Counted from the first letter of the stretch, positions 7,774 to 15,832 are shown. The stretch: 18,868 nt of DNA from CAZBDU01 sp964490725 (GCA_964490725.1 CAZBDU010000106.1:1-18868); one strand, 5' to 3'. A program made the numbers and translations. The notes: generated by a model from the sequence alone, not told the origin.

Positions 7774-8699
7774 AGCATGATCCCCAGGCCCAGGAGAATC
7801 ATCGGCATGGCCAGAGGCATGAAGGGCTTCGGGGTCTCGTGGCCCACCAGCAGCCCCAGTAGGACCGCTATGCCGGGGTTCACCAGGGCATAGCTGACCA
7901 CCCGGGTGGAGGGCTCGTGGGTGATCAGGAAGGCGAAGGCGAAGAAGGCCAGCGAGCCGGGCACCGCCAGGTAGACAAGCCCCAGCAGCGAGCGGGCGGA
8001 GACCCCCGTCGGGCTCAGCGCGGGATGCTGGCCCAGCGCCGCCGCCAGGATGAGGGCCGCGATCCCGCCGGCGAGCATCTGAATGGCGCTGCCCACGCGG
8101 CTGTCCGCAGGCAGGTCCAGATTCCCTCCGAGGCTTGTACCGAAGGACCAGAGCAGCATCGCGGCCAGCACCATCAAGGTGTTCGCCCCCAGGCTCGCAG
8201 CCACCGAGTGACCGTCGTACAGCAGGAGCGCCACCCCCGCCACCCCGATCGCGATCCCGGCCACCCGCAGCACGCCGACCCTCTTGCGGAACACGCAGCG
8301 ATCGAAGAACGCCACCATCAGCGGAACCGCGGCCATGGTGAGGGCCGCCACGTAGCTGTCCACCTCTCGCTCCGCCACCGACACCAGGCCGTTGGCCCCC
8401 AGGATGAGGATCATCCCCATCAGGACCGCGGCGCCCACCTGGCGGAGGGTGGGCAGCATGCGGCGGCCTGCCGGGTCCGGGCCTCCTGGCCCCTCCCGGC
8501 CCGCCGCACCGGCCACTGCGGCGCGGCGTCCCGCCAGCGCCATGGCCAGCAGCAGCAGCCCGCCGCCGGTCCAGCGTCCGGCCAGCAGGTACAGCGGCGA
8601 GAGGGTCTCCACAGCCAGCTTGATGAAGAAGTAGGTGGATCCCCACACCAGGTAGATGGTCAGGTAGGCGGCGACGATCTGCAGGGTTTCCCGGCGCAC
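7665..8699 (-). CDS. EamA/DMT-family transporter
   Basis: A 344-aa, roughly ten-helix membrane protein with the two-repeat EamA (drug/metabolite transporter) plan. Residues 7-25 carry the family signature around YLVWGSTYFFIKLA, and the second repeat begins near ANTLMVLAAMLLWSFGT. Family members export amino acids, nucleotides or other metabolites; the substrate cannot be predicted here. The start is GTG 8699 because the nearby ATG upstream is out of frame and stops at once; the ribosome-binding site is weak (AAGG about 12 bases upstream). After the last helix (ILLGLGIMLYG) comes a ~33-residue Arg/Gly-rich tail that is encoded entirely within the overlap with the convergent GH35 gene. The tail is probably not functional and may reflect loss of an earlier stop. 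Confidence 0.88.
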   Translation of the reverse strand: MRRETLQIVAAYLTIYLVWGSTYFFIKLAVETLSPLYLLAGRWTGGGLLLLAMALAGRRAAVAGAAGREGPGGPDPAGRRMLPTLRQVGAAVLMGMILILGANGLVSVAEREVDSYVAALTMAAVPLMVAFFDRCVFRKRVGVLRVAGIAIGVAGVALLLYDGHSVAASLGANTLMVLAAMLLWSFGTSLGGNLDLPADSRVGSAIQMLAGGIAALILAAALGQHPALSPTGVSARSLLGLVYLAVPGSLAFFAFAFLITHEPSTRVVSYALVNPGIAVLLGLLVGHETPKPFMPLAMPMILLGLGIMLYGDRLGRGPGFPGRRAGRGRARASGSAHSSEPPSA

Positions 8700-8726
8700 T
8701 TGTCAGCAAGACCTTCCCATGGAAGA

Positions 8727-8756
8727 ACCATAGTGTTCGCACCGAGGGGCGGTCAA
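8727..8756 (-). promoter_or_regulatory. Promoter of the EamA gene
   Basis: On the minus strand TTGACC (8756-8751), 18 bases, then TATGGT (8732-8727) resembles a sigma-70 promoter and would start transcription about 20 bases before GTG 8699. A small palindrome CTTCC-CAT-GGAAG lies at 8713-8725, near the start point, and could be an operator. It implies that the transporter is transcribed separately from the cyclase gene upstream. Confidence 0.45.
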
Positions 8757-8788
8757 GACGCGGGCGGCGGAGGGGCGCCCCCAGGCGG

Positions 8789-8803
8789 CCGGCGATACGC
8801 CGG
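8789..8803 (-). terminator. Hairpin after the diadenylate cyclase gene
   Basis: CCGGCG-ATA-CGCCGG is a perfect six-pair stem with a three-base loop, 27 bases past the cyclase stop. No T-tract follows, so it may be a weak or factor-aided terminator, or an RNA-stabilising hairpin. Confidence 0.35.
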
Positions 8804-8829
8804 GGGCCTGCGGGCTCGCGCCGCGGGTC

Positions 8830-10170
8830 TCAGGCCCGGCCGGTTGTCCCCAGACCCGCGACCAGCTTGCCCCTGCGGAACACGCTGACCCTGCCGCCCG
8901 ATTGTGACACCACGATCGCCAGCGCCTGGGTCACCGCGGTCATCCCGGCCGCCGCCACGTGCCTGGTTCCGAACCCCGAAGGCAGCCGCGGCGGGCTGTC
9001 CCCGCTCAGGAGGTAGGCGCCGCCGGCTTCCACCACGCCGTCGCCCCTCAGCACGAAGGCGCCGTCGATCCCTGCCAGCTCCTTGATGGTCTCCTCCAGG
9101 CTTGGGTCCAGCACATTGCGCTCCGCCTCGCTGTGCCCCTTGAAGGGGTTGATGATGAGCTGCTGGGTACGTCGCCGCACCGCTTCATGATCTCCCACCA
9201 CGAAGATCGTACCCACCGGCCGTCCTTCCCGTCCTTCCACGGCGATCCGCACGGCCACCTCCAGAACACGTTCCAGAACCTGGGGCTGCACGTCGCCCAG
9301 CAGGTTCTCGTACCCCGAAGGCGGCAGCGTCGGCACCTCCGCGCTCACGTCCACCACCCTCAGCGTGTCGAATGCGCCGCCGCCGGGGGGCCCCTGAAGT
9401 GCGATCACCCTGTCCTCCCGTCCGATCAGGCCGCGGGAGACGCCCAGCAGAAGGGCCAGTGAGAGGCGGCTCGGCCGGTCCAGGCTGCCGAAGGGAAGGT
9501 GCAGGACCCGGTGGGCAGGCTCGCCAGGTTCGGGCCGGGCGTCTCCGGAGGTGACCAGGATGGTCTTCACCGGCTGGCGCGCCCGCGCCAGGATGTCCGG
9601 GCTTTCCAGCACGTCCACCTGGAGCAACACCGCCGCCGCCCCGAGGCGCCCGGCCAGGTGAAAGGCGTCCTCCAGGAGGAGGGAGGAGATCCTGCGGTTC
9701 TCCCGCCGCCTTTCGGTCATCAGGGACCGGCCGCGGAGAACGCCGTGGATCTCCCTGCGGTCCCGGGCTTTCAGGATCCGTTCCTTGACCTGGGCTGCGC
9801 GGAGGGTGCGAGCGGTTTCGGCGAGAATCTGGATGTGGCGGCCCACGTCTTCCTCGGCGCCCAGGATGAGCACCAGGATCAGCACGGGAACCCCGTCGGT
9901 GGATTCGTAGTCGATTCCGTTGCGGCTGCGTCCCAGGGCCACCACCGGCGTTTTCAGCCCCGCGATTCTGCCGTGGGGTATGGCCACCTGGGGGGCGATC
10001 CAGGAGCTCGCCATGGCCTCCCGGCTCCAGACCGCCTGGAAGGCCTGCTCCGCCGGAAGCCCGGCCACCGTGGCGCAGGCGGCGCGCACCAGCTCGCGGA
10101 TGGCGCTGCGCTTGCGCCTGCTCCTGAGGAAGAAGATCCGGTTTTCCGGGATGTAGCTGGCCAGCTCCAT
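8830..10170 (-). CDS. Diadenylate cyclase with N-terminal PTS EIIA-like domain
   Basis: A 446-aa cytosolic protein with three parts. Residues 1-148 resemble a fructose/mannitol-type PTS EIIA domain, including QVAIPHGRIAGLKTP with His66 at the phospho-acceptor position. Residues 160-280 form an alpha/beta domain reminiscent of the pyruvate-kinase C-terminal-like domain of archaeal DacZ-type cyclases. Residues 300-440 form a DAC (DisA_N) domain with DGA at 369-371 and GTRHVAAAG at 401-409, then AIVVSQSGGRVSVF. DAC domains join two ATP into c-di-AMP as dimers. The usual RHRAA-type motif reads RHVAA here, and the following SE is TA, closer to the archaeal type. ATG 10170 follows GGAGG by nine bases. 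There is no membrane segment or DisA DNA-binding part. Inference: cyclase output may be tuned by a phosphorelay on His66. The DAC call is strong and the EIIA call good. Confidence 0.87.
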   Translation of the reverse strand: MELASYIPENRIFFLRSRRKRSAIRELVRAACATVAGLPAEQAFQAVWSREAMASSWIAPQVAIPHGRIAGLKTPVVALGRSRNGIDYESTDGVPVLILVLILGAEEDVGRHIQILAETARTLRAAQVKERILKARDRREIHGVLRGRSLMTERRRENRRISSLLLEDAFHLAGRLGAAAVLLQVDVLESPDILARARQPVKTILVTSGDARPEPGEPAHRVLHLPFGSLDRPSRLSLALLLGVSRGLIGREDRVIALQGPPGGGAFDTLRVVDVSAEVPTLPPSGYENLLGDVQPQVLERVLEVAVRIAVEGREGRPVGTIFVVGDHEAVRRRTQQLIINPFKGHSEAERNVLDPSLEETIKELAGIDGAFVLRGDGVVEAGGAYLLSGDSPPRLPSGFGTRHVAAAGMTAVTQALAIVVSQSGGRVSVFRRGKLVAGLGTTGRA

Positions 10171-10196
10171 GAGGGCCCGCCTCCAGACCGCGTACC

Positions 10197-10218
10197 CGGC
10201 GGGCGCGGAGGCCCGCCG
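10197..10218 (-). other. GC-rich hairpin in the cyclase leader
   Basis: CGGCGGG (10197-10203) and CCCGCCG (10212-10218) form a seven-pair stem with an eight-base loop. It lies between the ferredoxin terminator and the cyclase ribosome-binding site on the minus strand. Its role is unknown; it could be leader structure for the cyclase message or chance in such GC-rich DNA. No obvious cyclase promoter was found between the terminator and ATG 10170. Confidence 0.25.
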
Positions 10219-10242
10219 CGGGGCCGGTCGGCTCCGGCCTAC

Positions 10243-10270
10243 AAAAAAGGCCGCCGTGGATGCGGCGGCC
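10243..10270 (-). terminator. Intrinsic terminator of the ferredoxin gene
   Basis: On the minus strand GGCCGCCG, a six-base loop, CGGCGGCC and then six T form a perfect eight-pair stem with a T-tract, 18 bases after the ferredoxin stop. This is the clearest terminator in the window. It separates the ferredoxin from the cyclase gene. Confidence 0.9.
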
Positions 10271-10288
10271 GTTGATGCGCCCGGCTCA

Positions 10289-10474
10289 TTACTCCAGAGA
10301 GATGGCCCCGGAGGGACAGCCCTCGGCGGCCTGGCGGGCCCGGTCTTCCTCTTCCACGGGCACAGTGTCGACCTGCACCTGGGAGATGCCGTTCACCACC
10401 TTGAAGACCTTGGGACAGGTGTCCTCACACACGCCGGCGCCCATGCATACGCTTTCGTCGACGATTGCTTTCAT
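10289..10474 (-). CDS. Single-cluster ferredoxin with CxxA motif
   Basis: A 61-aa ferredoxin similar in layout to the small one-cluster ferredoxins of Thermotoga and clostridia. Such proteins carry low-potential electrons between oxidoreductases in the cytosol. The cluster motif reads C10-M-G-A13-G-V-C16-E-D-T-C20-P, with the last ligand in EGCPSGAIS. The usual second cysteine of CxxCxxCxxxCP is Ala13, so the protein has three cysteines plus the distal one. That pattern typically favours a [3Fe-4S] cluster or an exchangeable fourth iron site. AAGGAGG five bases before ATG 10474 is an excellent ribosome-binding site. The gene stands alone between its own promoter candidate and a strong terminator. 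No redox partner is encoded nearby. Confidence 0.92.
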   Translation of the reverse strand: MKAIVDESVCMGAGVCEDTCPKVFKVVNGISQVQVDTVPVEEEDRARQAAEGCPSGAISLE

Positions 10475-10494
10475 GTCGGCCTCCTTCGAGTAGA

Positions 10495-10524
10495 ATCCTA
10501 ATGGATGGAGGGGGGAAATGCAAA
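10495..10524 (-). promoter_or_regulatory. Candidate ferredoxin promoter
   Basis: On the minus strand TTTGCA (10524-10519), 18 bases, TAGGAT (10500-10495). Each box matches the sigma-70 consensus at four of six positions. It lies directly ahead of the ferredoxin ribosome-binding site. Confidence 0.35.
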
Positions 10525-10635
10525 CGCGCCGGCTCCCGCGGCGCCGGCCGGGGGTCCGGCGGCGCCAGCGCGCTGCCCGGGGCCCGGGGGCTGGTGCGAA
10601 GAGGGTCGAAAGGATACCATGGCGTTGGGAGCCTG

Positions 10636-11253
10636 GTGCGGAGCGTGATACTGTTGTTCTTTGTGGCCGTTGGCGTGGTGGGCTTTGCGCTGCTGCCGGT
10701 GTTTGATTGGCTGACGCTGGCCGGGCGGCGCTTCAGGCAGGTACCGCTGGCGATCGGCGGGGTGCTCATTCTTTCTGCGCTGGTGGGAGGAATCCTGAGC
10801 TCGAGCCGGTGGCCGCTGCCCGGGTGGCTGCGGGCGGCTGGCTGGGCCTGGGCGGCGGTGTTCCTGGGGTTGCTGATCTATTCGCTGTTCATCGAGATCC
10901 CCTCGGCTCAGGCCTACGGCTCGGGCGGGGCTCATGGGTCCCTCGCCCCCGCTCCGGCGCTGATCACCACCGGGACCTACGCGCTCACCAGGCACCCGGG
11001 AGTCCTGTGGTTCGCGCTGTTTCTGGCGGGCCTCCTGGCGGCCACCGGGGCCGTGTTCCTGGCGGCGGCCCTGCCCGTGTGGGGTGCACTCGACGCCTGC
11101 TACGCGCTGTTCCAGGACCGGCTGATCTTTCCCCGCCTGTTCGGCCGCCGCTACCTGGAGTACTCCAGGCGCGTGCCGATGCTCCTGCCCACGGGGCGCA
11201 GCGTGAGGCGCTGCATCAGGTCGGTGGGAGGAATTGACAGGGAGGGGGAATGA
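10636..11253 (+). CDS. ICMT-like integral membrane methyltransferase
   Basis: About 205 aa, four to five transmembrane helices. The C-terminal half has the signature of the isoprenylcysteine/phospholipid methyltransferase group: TTGTYALTRHPGVLW (the GxYxxxRHPxY-type SAM site) followed by RLFGRRYLEYSRRVPMLLP, which matches the usual FGxxYxxYxxxVP ending. Such enzymes use SAM to methylate lipid-linked or small hydrophobic acceptors at the membrane. The start is uncertain. The frame is open from 10465, but the first membrane helix begins right after GTG 10636, and the upstream part is low-complexity Gly/Arg/Ser; the nearby ATG 10619 is out of frame. The stop overlaps the GH3-family start (ATGA), so the two are translated together and may act on one substrate. 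Acceptor unknown. Confidence 0.78.
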   Translation: MRSVILLFFVAVGVVGFALLPVFDWLTLAGRRFRQVPLAIGGVLILSALVGGILSSSRWPLPGWLRAAGWAWAAVFLGLLIYSLFIEIPSAQAYGSGGAHGSLAPAPALITTGTYALTRHPGVLWFALFLAGLLAATGAVFLAAALPVWGALDACYALFQDRLIFPRLFGRRYLEYSRRVPMLLPTGRSVRRCIRSVGGIDREGE

Positions 11254-12854
11254 ACGTCATCGAGGCGCTACGGGCCGGCCGGAAGGGGCAGGTGTGGGAC
11301 CACTACTGCGGCTTCCTGGACCTGGAGCTGGAAGCCTTCCTGGAGGCGCAGCGAAAGCAGCTGGAGGAGCAGCTGCGGCGGCTCGCCGAATGCCCGCTGG
11401 GACGGAGCGTGTTCGGGGGTCAGGTGCCCCGCACCGCTGGCGAGTTCCGGCGCGCCGCGCCTCTCACCACCTACAAGGACTACGCGCCGCTGCTGCTGGA
11501 GCGCCGGGAGGAGGAGCTGCCGGAGAAGCCCTACACCTGGGTGCGCACCTCCGGGCGCAGCGGTGAGTACCAGTTCAAGTGGCTGCCCTACACCAGGCGC
11601 CTCTACGAGCTGGGGGGAGAGCACGCCCTGGCGTGCATGATTCTGGCCGCCGCGCGCTCGCGCGGCCAGGTCAACCTGAAGGCGGGGATGAGCTTCCTGT
11701 ACACTATCGCCCCCCCTCCATACGTGTCGGGGATCTTCACCGAGAGCCTGATCGAGCAGTTCTCTTTTCGGGTCTTTCCGCCGACTCACCGTGCCAGGCA
11801 GATGGAGTTCCAGGACCGGATCAAGGAGGCGTTCCGCCTGGCCCTCTCCGGCGGGCTGGATTTCTTCTACGGCGTCTCCTCGATCCTGCTCAGCATCAGC
11901 GACCAGTTCAGCTCGGCCGGCAGCAGCGCCGGCCGCGGCTCGCTGGGCTCCATCGGCTTCAGGGCGGCCCTGAGGCTGGCGCGGGCGCTTCTGGCGGCCC
12001 GGCTGCGGGGCAGGTCCCTGCTGCCGCGGCACATCTGGACGGTGCGGGGAGCCGTCTGCGGCGGAATGGACACCTCGATCTTCAAGGACAAGGTGGCCGC
12101 CGCCTGGGGAGTGGCGCCTCTGGAGGCGTACGGTTCCACGGAGTGCGGGATCAGCGCCACCCAGAGCTGGACCCTGGAAGGGCTCACCTTCTTTCCCGGC
12201 GCCACCTTCTGGGAGTTTATCGGCGAGGAGGACTACCGCCGGTTGAGCCGCGATCCCTCCTACCGTCCCCGGGTGCTGGACCTGAGCGAAGTGCGGCCCG
12301 GGCGCGAGTACGTGCTGGTGGGCACCAGCCTGCACGGGGGGGCGCTGGTGCGTTACATCGTCGGCGATCTCATTCGCATCACCGCCCCCGGAGACCCGGA
12401 GGCGGGGGTCAGGCTTCCCCAGGCGGCTTTCTCGGCACGCATCGACGGGGTGATCGACATCGGCGGGTTCACCAGGCTGACCGAGAAGGTGATCTGGCAG
12501 GCCGTCGAGAATGCCGGGCTTCCCTACACCGACTGGGCGATCGTGAAGGAAACCGACTCCGAGCAGCCGACGCTGCATCTGTACATCGAGCCAAAGGACT
12601 CGGTGAGCCCTGCGGAGATGGGCCGCCGGGTCCATGAGTGTCTGAAGGAGCTGGACGAGCCCTATCGCGACCTGGAGAAGATCACCGGGTTGAAGCCGCT
12701 GCGGGTGAGCATTCTGTCCCGCGGCACCTTTCGCCGGTACTTTGAGGAGCGGCAGGCCGCAGGGGCGGACCTGGCTCATCTGAAGCCGGCCCACGTCAAC
12801 CCCTCTCCGGACGCGCTGGCGAGCCTGCTCAGAATGAGCGCGTGGAAGTTGTAG
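11250..12854 (+). CDS. GH3-family acyl-adenylating enzyme
   Basis: A 534-aa member of the GH3 (auxin-responsive promoter family) branch of adenylate-forming enzymes. Plant members join acyl acids such as indole-acetate or jasmonate to amino acids through an acyl-AMP; the bacterial ones are mostly uncharacterised. Visible landmarks are PLTTYKDYAPLL near residue 71, the phosphate-binding TSGRSGEYQFKWLPYT (100-115), the YGSTECG motif (294-300) that contacts adenine, FFPGATFWEFI, and a YIVGDLIRIT segment before the C-terminal lid. The length is usual for the family. GGAGG five bases before ATG 11250 is a strong ribosome-binding site. It overlaps the methyltransferase gene upstream, and the sensor-kinase gene follows after 22 bases. 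Substrate cannot be inferred; an amino-acid or amine conjugate of a carboxylic acid is the family expectation. Confidence 0.85.
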   Translation: MNVIEALRAGRKGQVWDHYCGFLDLELEAFLEAQRKQLEEQLRRLAECPLGRSVFGGQVPRTAGEFRRAAPLTTYKDYAPLLLERREEELPEKPYTWVRTSGRSGEYQFKWLPYTRRLYELGGEHALACMILAAARSRGQVNLKAGMSFLYTIAPPPYVSGIFTESLIEQFSFRVFPPTHRARQMEFQDRIKEAFRLALSGGLDFFYGVSSILLSISDQFSSAGSSAGRGSLGSIGFRAALRLARALLAARLRGRSLLPRHIWTVRGAVCGGMDTSIFKDKVAAAWGVAPLEAYGSTECGISATQSWTLEGLTFFPGATFWEFIGEEDYRRLSRDPSYRPRVLDLSEVRPGREYVLVGTSLHGGALVRYIVGDLIRITAPGDPEAGVRLPQAAFSARIDGVIDIGGFTRLTEKVIWQAVENAGLPYTDWAIVKETDSEQPTLHLYIEPKDSVSPAEMGRRVHECLKELDEPYRDLEKITGLKPLRVSILSRGTFRRYFEERQAAGADLAHLKPAHVNPSPDALASLLRMSAWKL

Positions 12855-12876
12855 AAGCCGGAAGAGCGGCCAGGCG

Positions 12877-15786
12877 ATGCTGCTGTTGTCAACGATCATA
12901 AAGGCGGTGGCCCTGGGGTGCTATCTCATTCTGGAGTGGCTGAACCTGCGCAGCTCCACCCCGCAGCGGCTGCGGCGCCTGTTTGCGGTGTACCTCTTCG
13001 GCATGATCTACTGGCAGTTCACCTCCCTGATGGTGAACTTCTCCCGCCAGCCGGAGACCGCGCTGCTGTGGTACAGCCTTCTGGTTTCCGGGTCGGGGAC
13101 CTTCAACGTGCTCTTCTTCCCTTTCACCAGGGCGTTTCTCGGCATCAGGAGGCAGCGCCGAGCCGCCCTGCTGGCCTACCTGGTGGCGGTGCTCCTGCTG
13201 GCCGCCGGTGCGCTGCGGCTGCCCTTCGAGAGCGTCTACATGGGCCGCGCCGGCTACTACGTTCCGGCCTTCACTACCAGGATCCCCTACGTCATGGGTT
13301 CGGTGGCGTATCTGTTCTGGGGCTACGGGGTGGCCAACCTGATCCGTGGGCTTGTGAGGCAGCGCTCCGCGTTTCAGCGCAACCGCATCAAGTACGTGCT
13401 GCTGGGCGCCGGGATCGTGATCGTGGGCGCCGCCTCCAACTTCACGCTTCTCCGCGACTATCCCGTGGACATCACGGCCAATCTGATAGGGGCGCTGGTG
13501 ATGGGCTACGCAGTGGTGCGCCACCGCCTGCTGGCCATTCGCGTGGTGCTCCTTCGCAGCCTCTTCTACAGCCTGCTCACCGGGCTGGTGATCGCCATCT
13601 ACATCGGGGCCGTTCTGGGCCTGCAGGCACTGGCGCGGCAGGGCTTCGGCTACACCTCTCCCGTCTACGCGGTACTGGCCATCATCGTGCTTTCGGCGGT
13701 CTTCCTGCCCCTGAGAAACCTCATGCAGAGGCAGCTCGACCGCCTGTTCTTTCGCGAGCGCTACGACTACCAGAAGGTGCTTCAGGCCTTCAGCGCCTCG
13801 GCGGTCAGCATCTACGACCCCGAGCAGATGCTGGGCCTGATCGAGAGGACCGTGCGCCAGACCATGCAGGTGGACCGGGTGTTCATCATGCTCCACGAGC
13901 GCGAGGGCCGGACATTCCGCATCCGCAGGGCCTGCGGCATCGAGCCGGAAGTGGCGGAACGGCTCAGTCTTGCCGATGGCAGCCCCCTGGCCGACTGGCT
14001 GCGCCGCCACCAGGCTCCCCTCCTGCGTGAGGAGGCGGGGCTGGCTGCGGAGCTTGCGGAGCTCATCGCGACGCATTCGCTGTTGTTCGAGCAGTGTCCT
14101 GTCCTGGCACCCATACTGCTGAAGGATCAGCTCATCGGGCTGCTGGGCGTGGGCGAGAAGCTCTCCGGGGCCATCTACAGCGAGGAGGACCTGCGCTTCC
14201 TGAACACCGTGGCCAACCAGGCGGCCACTTCGATCGACAACGCCACGGCCTACCAGGAAGTGGAGCGGCGCCTGTCCGAGCAGACGCTGCTGTTCATCCT
14301 CAGCGAGACCTTCCGCCGCACCGTGGACGTGGACGAGGTGATGAGCTCGGTGGTCCGGGTGCTGCGCAACTTCCTGAGCTTCGAGCAGTGCCTGCTGGTC
14401 TACTTCGACATCGCCGGCAACTGCAGGACCTACGGCGGCGATCCGCTCAGCACCGCGCTGGGCGAGACGATCCGCGACTGGCACCGCAGCGTGGACCGCA
14501 AGTCCTGGGAAAGAGCGGAGCTCACCTATCAGCTGCCCGGCGAGCTGACGGATCGGCTGGCGATGCGGGAGGACCTGCGCGCCGAGGAGGTGCAGCTGGC
14601 CTCCTCCTTCGTCTGCCTGCCCCTGCGCCACGGAGAGGAAGTGCTCGGGGTGCTGCTGGTGCCGAACCGGACGGGCACCCGGCCGGTGGAGAGGCGGGAG
14701 CTGGAGCTCCTGCGCACGGTACGTTCCATCGTCGGCCAGGGCATCACGCTGCACAGGACGATCGCGGACCTGGTGCAGGTGAAGAACTACAACGAGAACA
14801 TTCTCAAGAGCGTGGACGAGATGGGGGACTCCCTCATGATCGTGGACCCCCACGGCCGCATTCGCCGCGTCAACAGAGCCACCTGCGCGCTGCTGGGGTA
14901 CTCCGAGGCCGAGCTGAAGGGCGAGCACGTGCGGCTGGTCCTTCCCGACGGAGACAACCCCTTCTCGGGGCAGGGCTTCAAGCGCCTGCTGCGGGAGGGT
15001 CTGGCCGGGCGGGAGGCCACCTATCGGGATCGCTCGGGCCGGCGCATCCCCATGCTCCTGTCCGGATCGCCCATTCGCGGAGAGGATGGCCGGGTGGAGG
15101 GGGTGGTGGCGCTCGCCAGGGACCTTTCGGAGCACAAGAGGGCCGAGGAGGCCAGCAAGAACCTGCTGCTGATCAAGGAGATCCACCATCGCATCAAGAA
15201 CAACCTGCAGGTGATCTCCAGCCTCATCTACCTGCAGTCGATGTACGTGGAGGGGGAGGAGGTGAAGGAGCTGTTCCGGGAGAGCCAGAACCGGGTCCGC
15301 TCCATGGCCCTGATCCACGAGAAGCTGTACCAGACCCGCGACAGCTCGGGATTCAGCTTTGCCGAGTACATCAGGGAGCTTGCCGACAACCTGCTCAACT
15401 CCTACAGCGTGTCCGCGGTTCCGGTCAGCCTGGAAATCGATGCCGAGGACATAGTGCTCAACATGGACACGGCCGTCCCGGTGGGGCTGATCGTGAACGA
15501 GCTGGTGACCAACAGCCTGAAACACGCCTTCACCGGAAAGAGCGAAGGCCGCATCAGCATCACCCTGCGGCGCCTGAAGAACGGGGAAAAAGCGAGCGGC
15601 GCGGGGGGCGCCCTACAGCTGGTGGTTGCCGACGACGGGCGGGGCTTCCCGGCGAAGGTGGATTTCCGCACCACCAGGAGCCTGGGACTGCAGCTCGTCT
15701 GCACCCTCACGGATCAGCTGGAAGGGACCATCGACCTCTGCCGTGAGGGGGGCTCCCGTTTCACCCTGTCCTTCCAGGAGAGATGA
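12877..15786 (+). CDS. Membrane sensor histidine kinase (TM-GAF-GAF-PAS-HisKA_2)
   Basis: A 969-aa sensor kinase. Residues 1-280 hold about eight hydrophobic helices resembling the N-terminal multi-helix domain of some sensor kinases. GAF domain one spans about 300-460, GAF two about 465-630 and a PAS domain about 640-755 (SLMIVDPHGRIRRVNRATCALLGY). The H-box is EIHHRIKNNLQVISSL (His770/771), which marks the HisKA_2/HWE-like class, and a HATPase domain follows with NELVTNSLKHAF and DDGRGFP. It autophosphorylates and passes phosphate to a response regulator. ATG 12877 has AGG close upstream. The gene is third in a run with the methyltransferase and the GH3 enzyme and converges on a REC-PAS gene 46 bases away, its probable partner. 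Signals could be membrane-borne and small molecules bound by the GAF domains. Confidence 0.92.
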   Translation: MLLLSTIIKAVALGCYLILEWLNLRSSTPQRLRRLFAVYLFGMIYWQFTSLMVNFSRQPETALLWYSLLVSGSGTFNVLFFPFTRAFLGIRRQRRAALLAYLVAVLLLAAGALRLPFESVYMGRAGYYVPAFTTRIPYVMGSVAYLFWGYGVANLIRGLVRQRSAFQRNRIKYVLLGAGIVIVGAASNFTLLRDYPVDITANLIGALVMGYAVVRHRLLAIRVVLLRSLFYSLLTGLVIAIYIGAVLGLQALARQGFGYTSPVYAVLAIIVLSAVFLPLRNLMQRQLDRLFFRERYDYQKVLQAFSASAVSIYDPEQMLGLIERTVRQTMQVDRVFIMLHEREGRTFRIRRACGIEPEVAERLSLADGSPLADWLRRHQAPLLREEAGLAAELAELIATHSLLFEQCPVLAPILLKDQLIGLLGVGEKLSGAIYSEEDLRFLNTVANQAATSIDNATAYQEVERRLSEQTLLFILSETFRRTVDVDEVMSSVVRVLRNFLSFEQCLLVYFDIAGNCRTYGGDPLSTALGETIRDWHRSVDRKSWERAELTYQLPGELTDRLAMREDLRAEEVQLASSFVCLPLRHGEEVLGVLLVPNRTGTRPVERRELELLRTVRSIVGQGITLHRTIADLVQVKNYNENILKSVDEMGDSLMIVDPHGRIRRVNRATCALLGYSEAELKGEHVRLVLPDGDNPFSGQGFKRLLREGLAGREATYRDRSGRRIPMLLSGSPIRGEDGRVEGVVALARDLSEHKRAEEASKNLLLIKEIHHRIKNNLQVISSLIYLQSMYVEGEEVKELFRESQNRVRSMALIHEKLYQTRDSSGFSFAEYIRELADNLLNSYSVSAVPVSLEIDAEDIVLNMDTAVPVGLIVNELVTNSLKHAFTGKSEGRISITLRRLKNGEKASGAGGALQLVVADDGRGFPAKVDFRTTRSLGLQLVCTLTDQLEGTIDLCREGGSRFTLSFQER

Positions 15787-15787
15787 G

Positions 15788-15804
15788 GGCGCCGGGCCCG
15801 CGCC
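15788..15804. terminator. Weak hairpin between convergent kinase and regulator genes
   Basis: GGCGC, seven bases, GCGCC lies directly after the kinase stop in the 46-base gap. There is no T-tract on either strand, so this is only a possible bidirectional terminator. Confidence 0.25.
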
Positions 15805-15832
15805 GGGAGCACCGGCCGTGGGAGCTGCCCGT

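Noticed and set aside
5203..8742. A 1179-codon open frame on the minus strand
   Set aside because: It is antisense to the glycosyltransferase end, GH35 and part of EamA; its product is Gly/Arg/His/Pro/Gln-rich with no domain, as expected for shadows in GC-rich DNA.
10465..10635. Upstream start for the ICMT-like gene at ATG 10465 or 10501
   Set aside because: The extra sequence is Gly/Arg/Ser low complexity, overlaps the ferredoxin start and promoter region, and has no ribosome-binding site.
11268..12899. A 543-codon open frame opposite the GH3-family gene
   Set aside because: Low-complexity antisense shadow; the plus strand has GH3 motifs and a strong ribosome-binding site.
12889..15525. 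An 878-codon open frame opposite the sensor kinase
   Set aside because: The His/Gln/Val-rich product has no recognisable motif, while the plus strand encodes a full kinase with all expected boxes.
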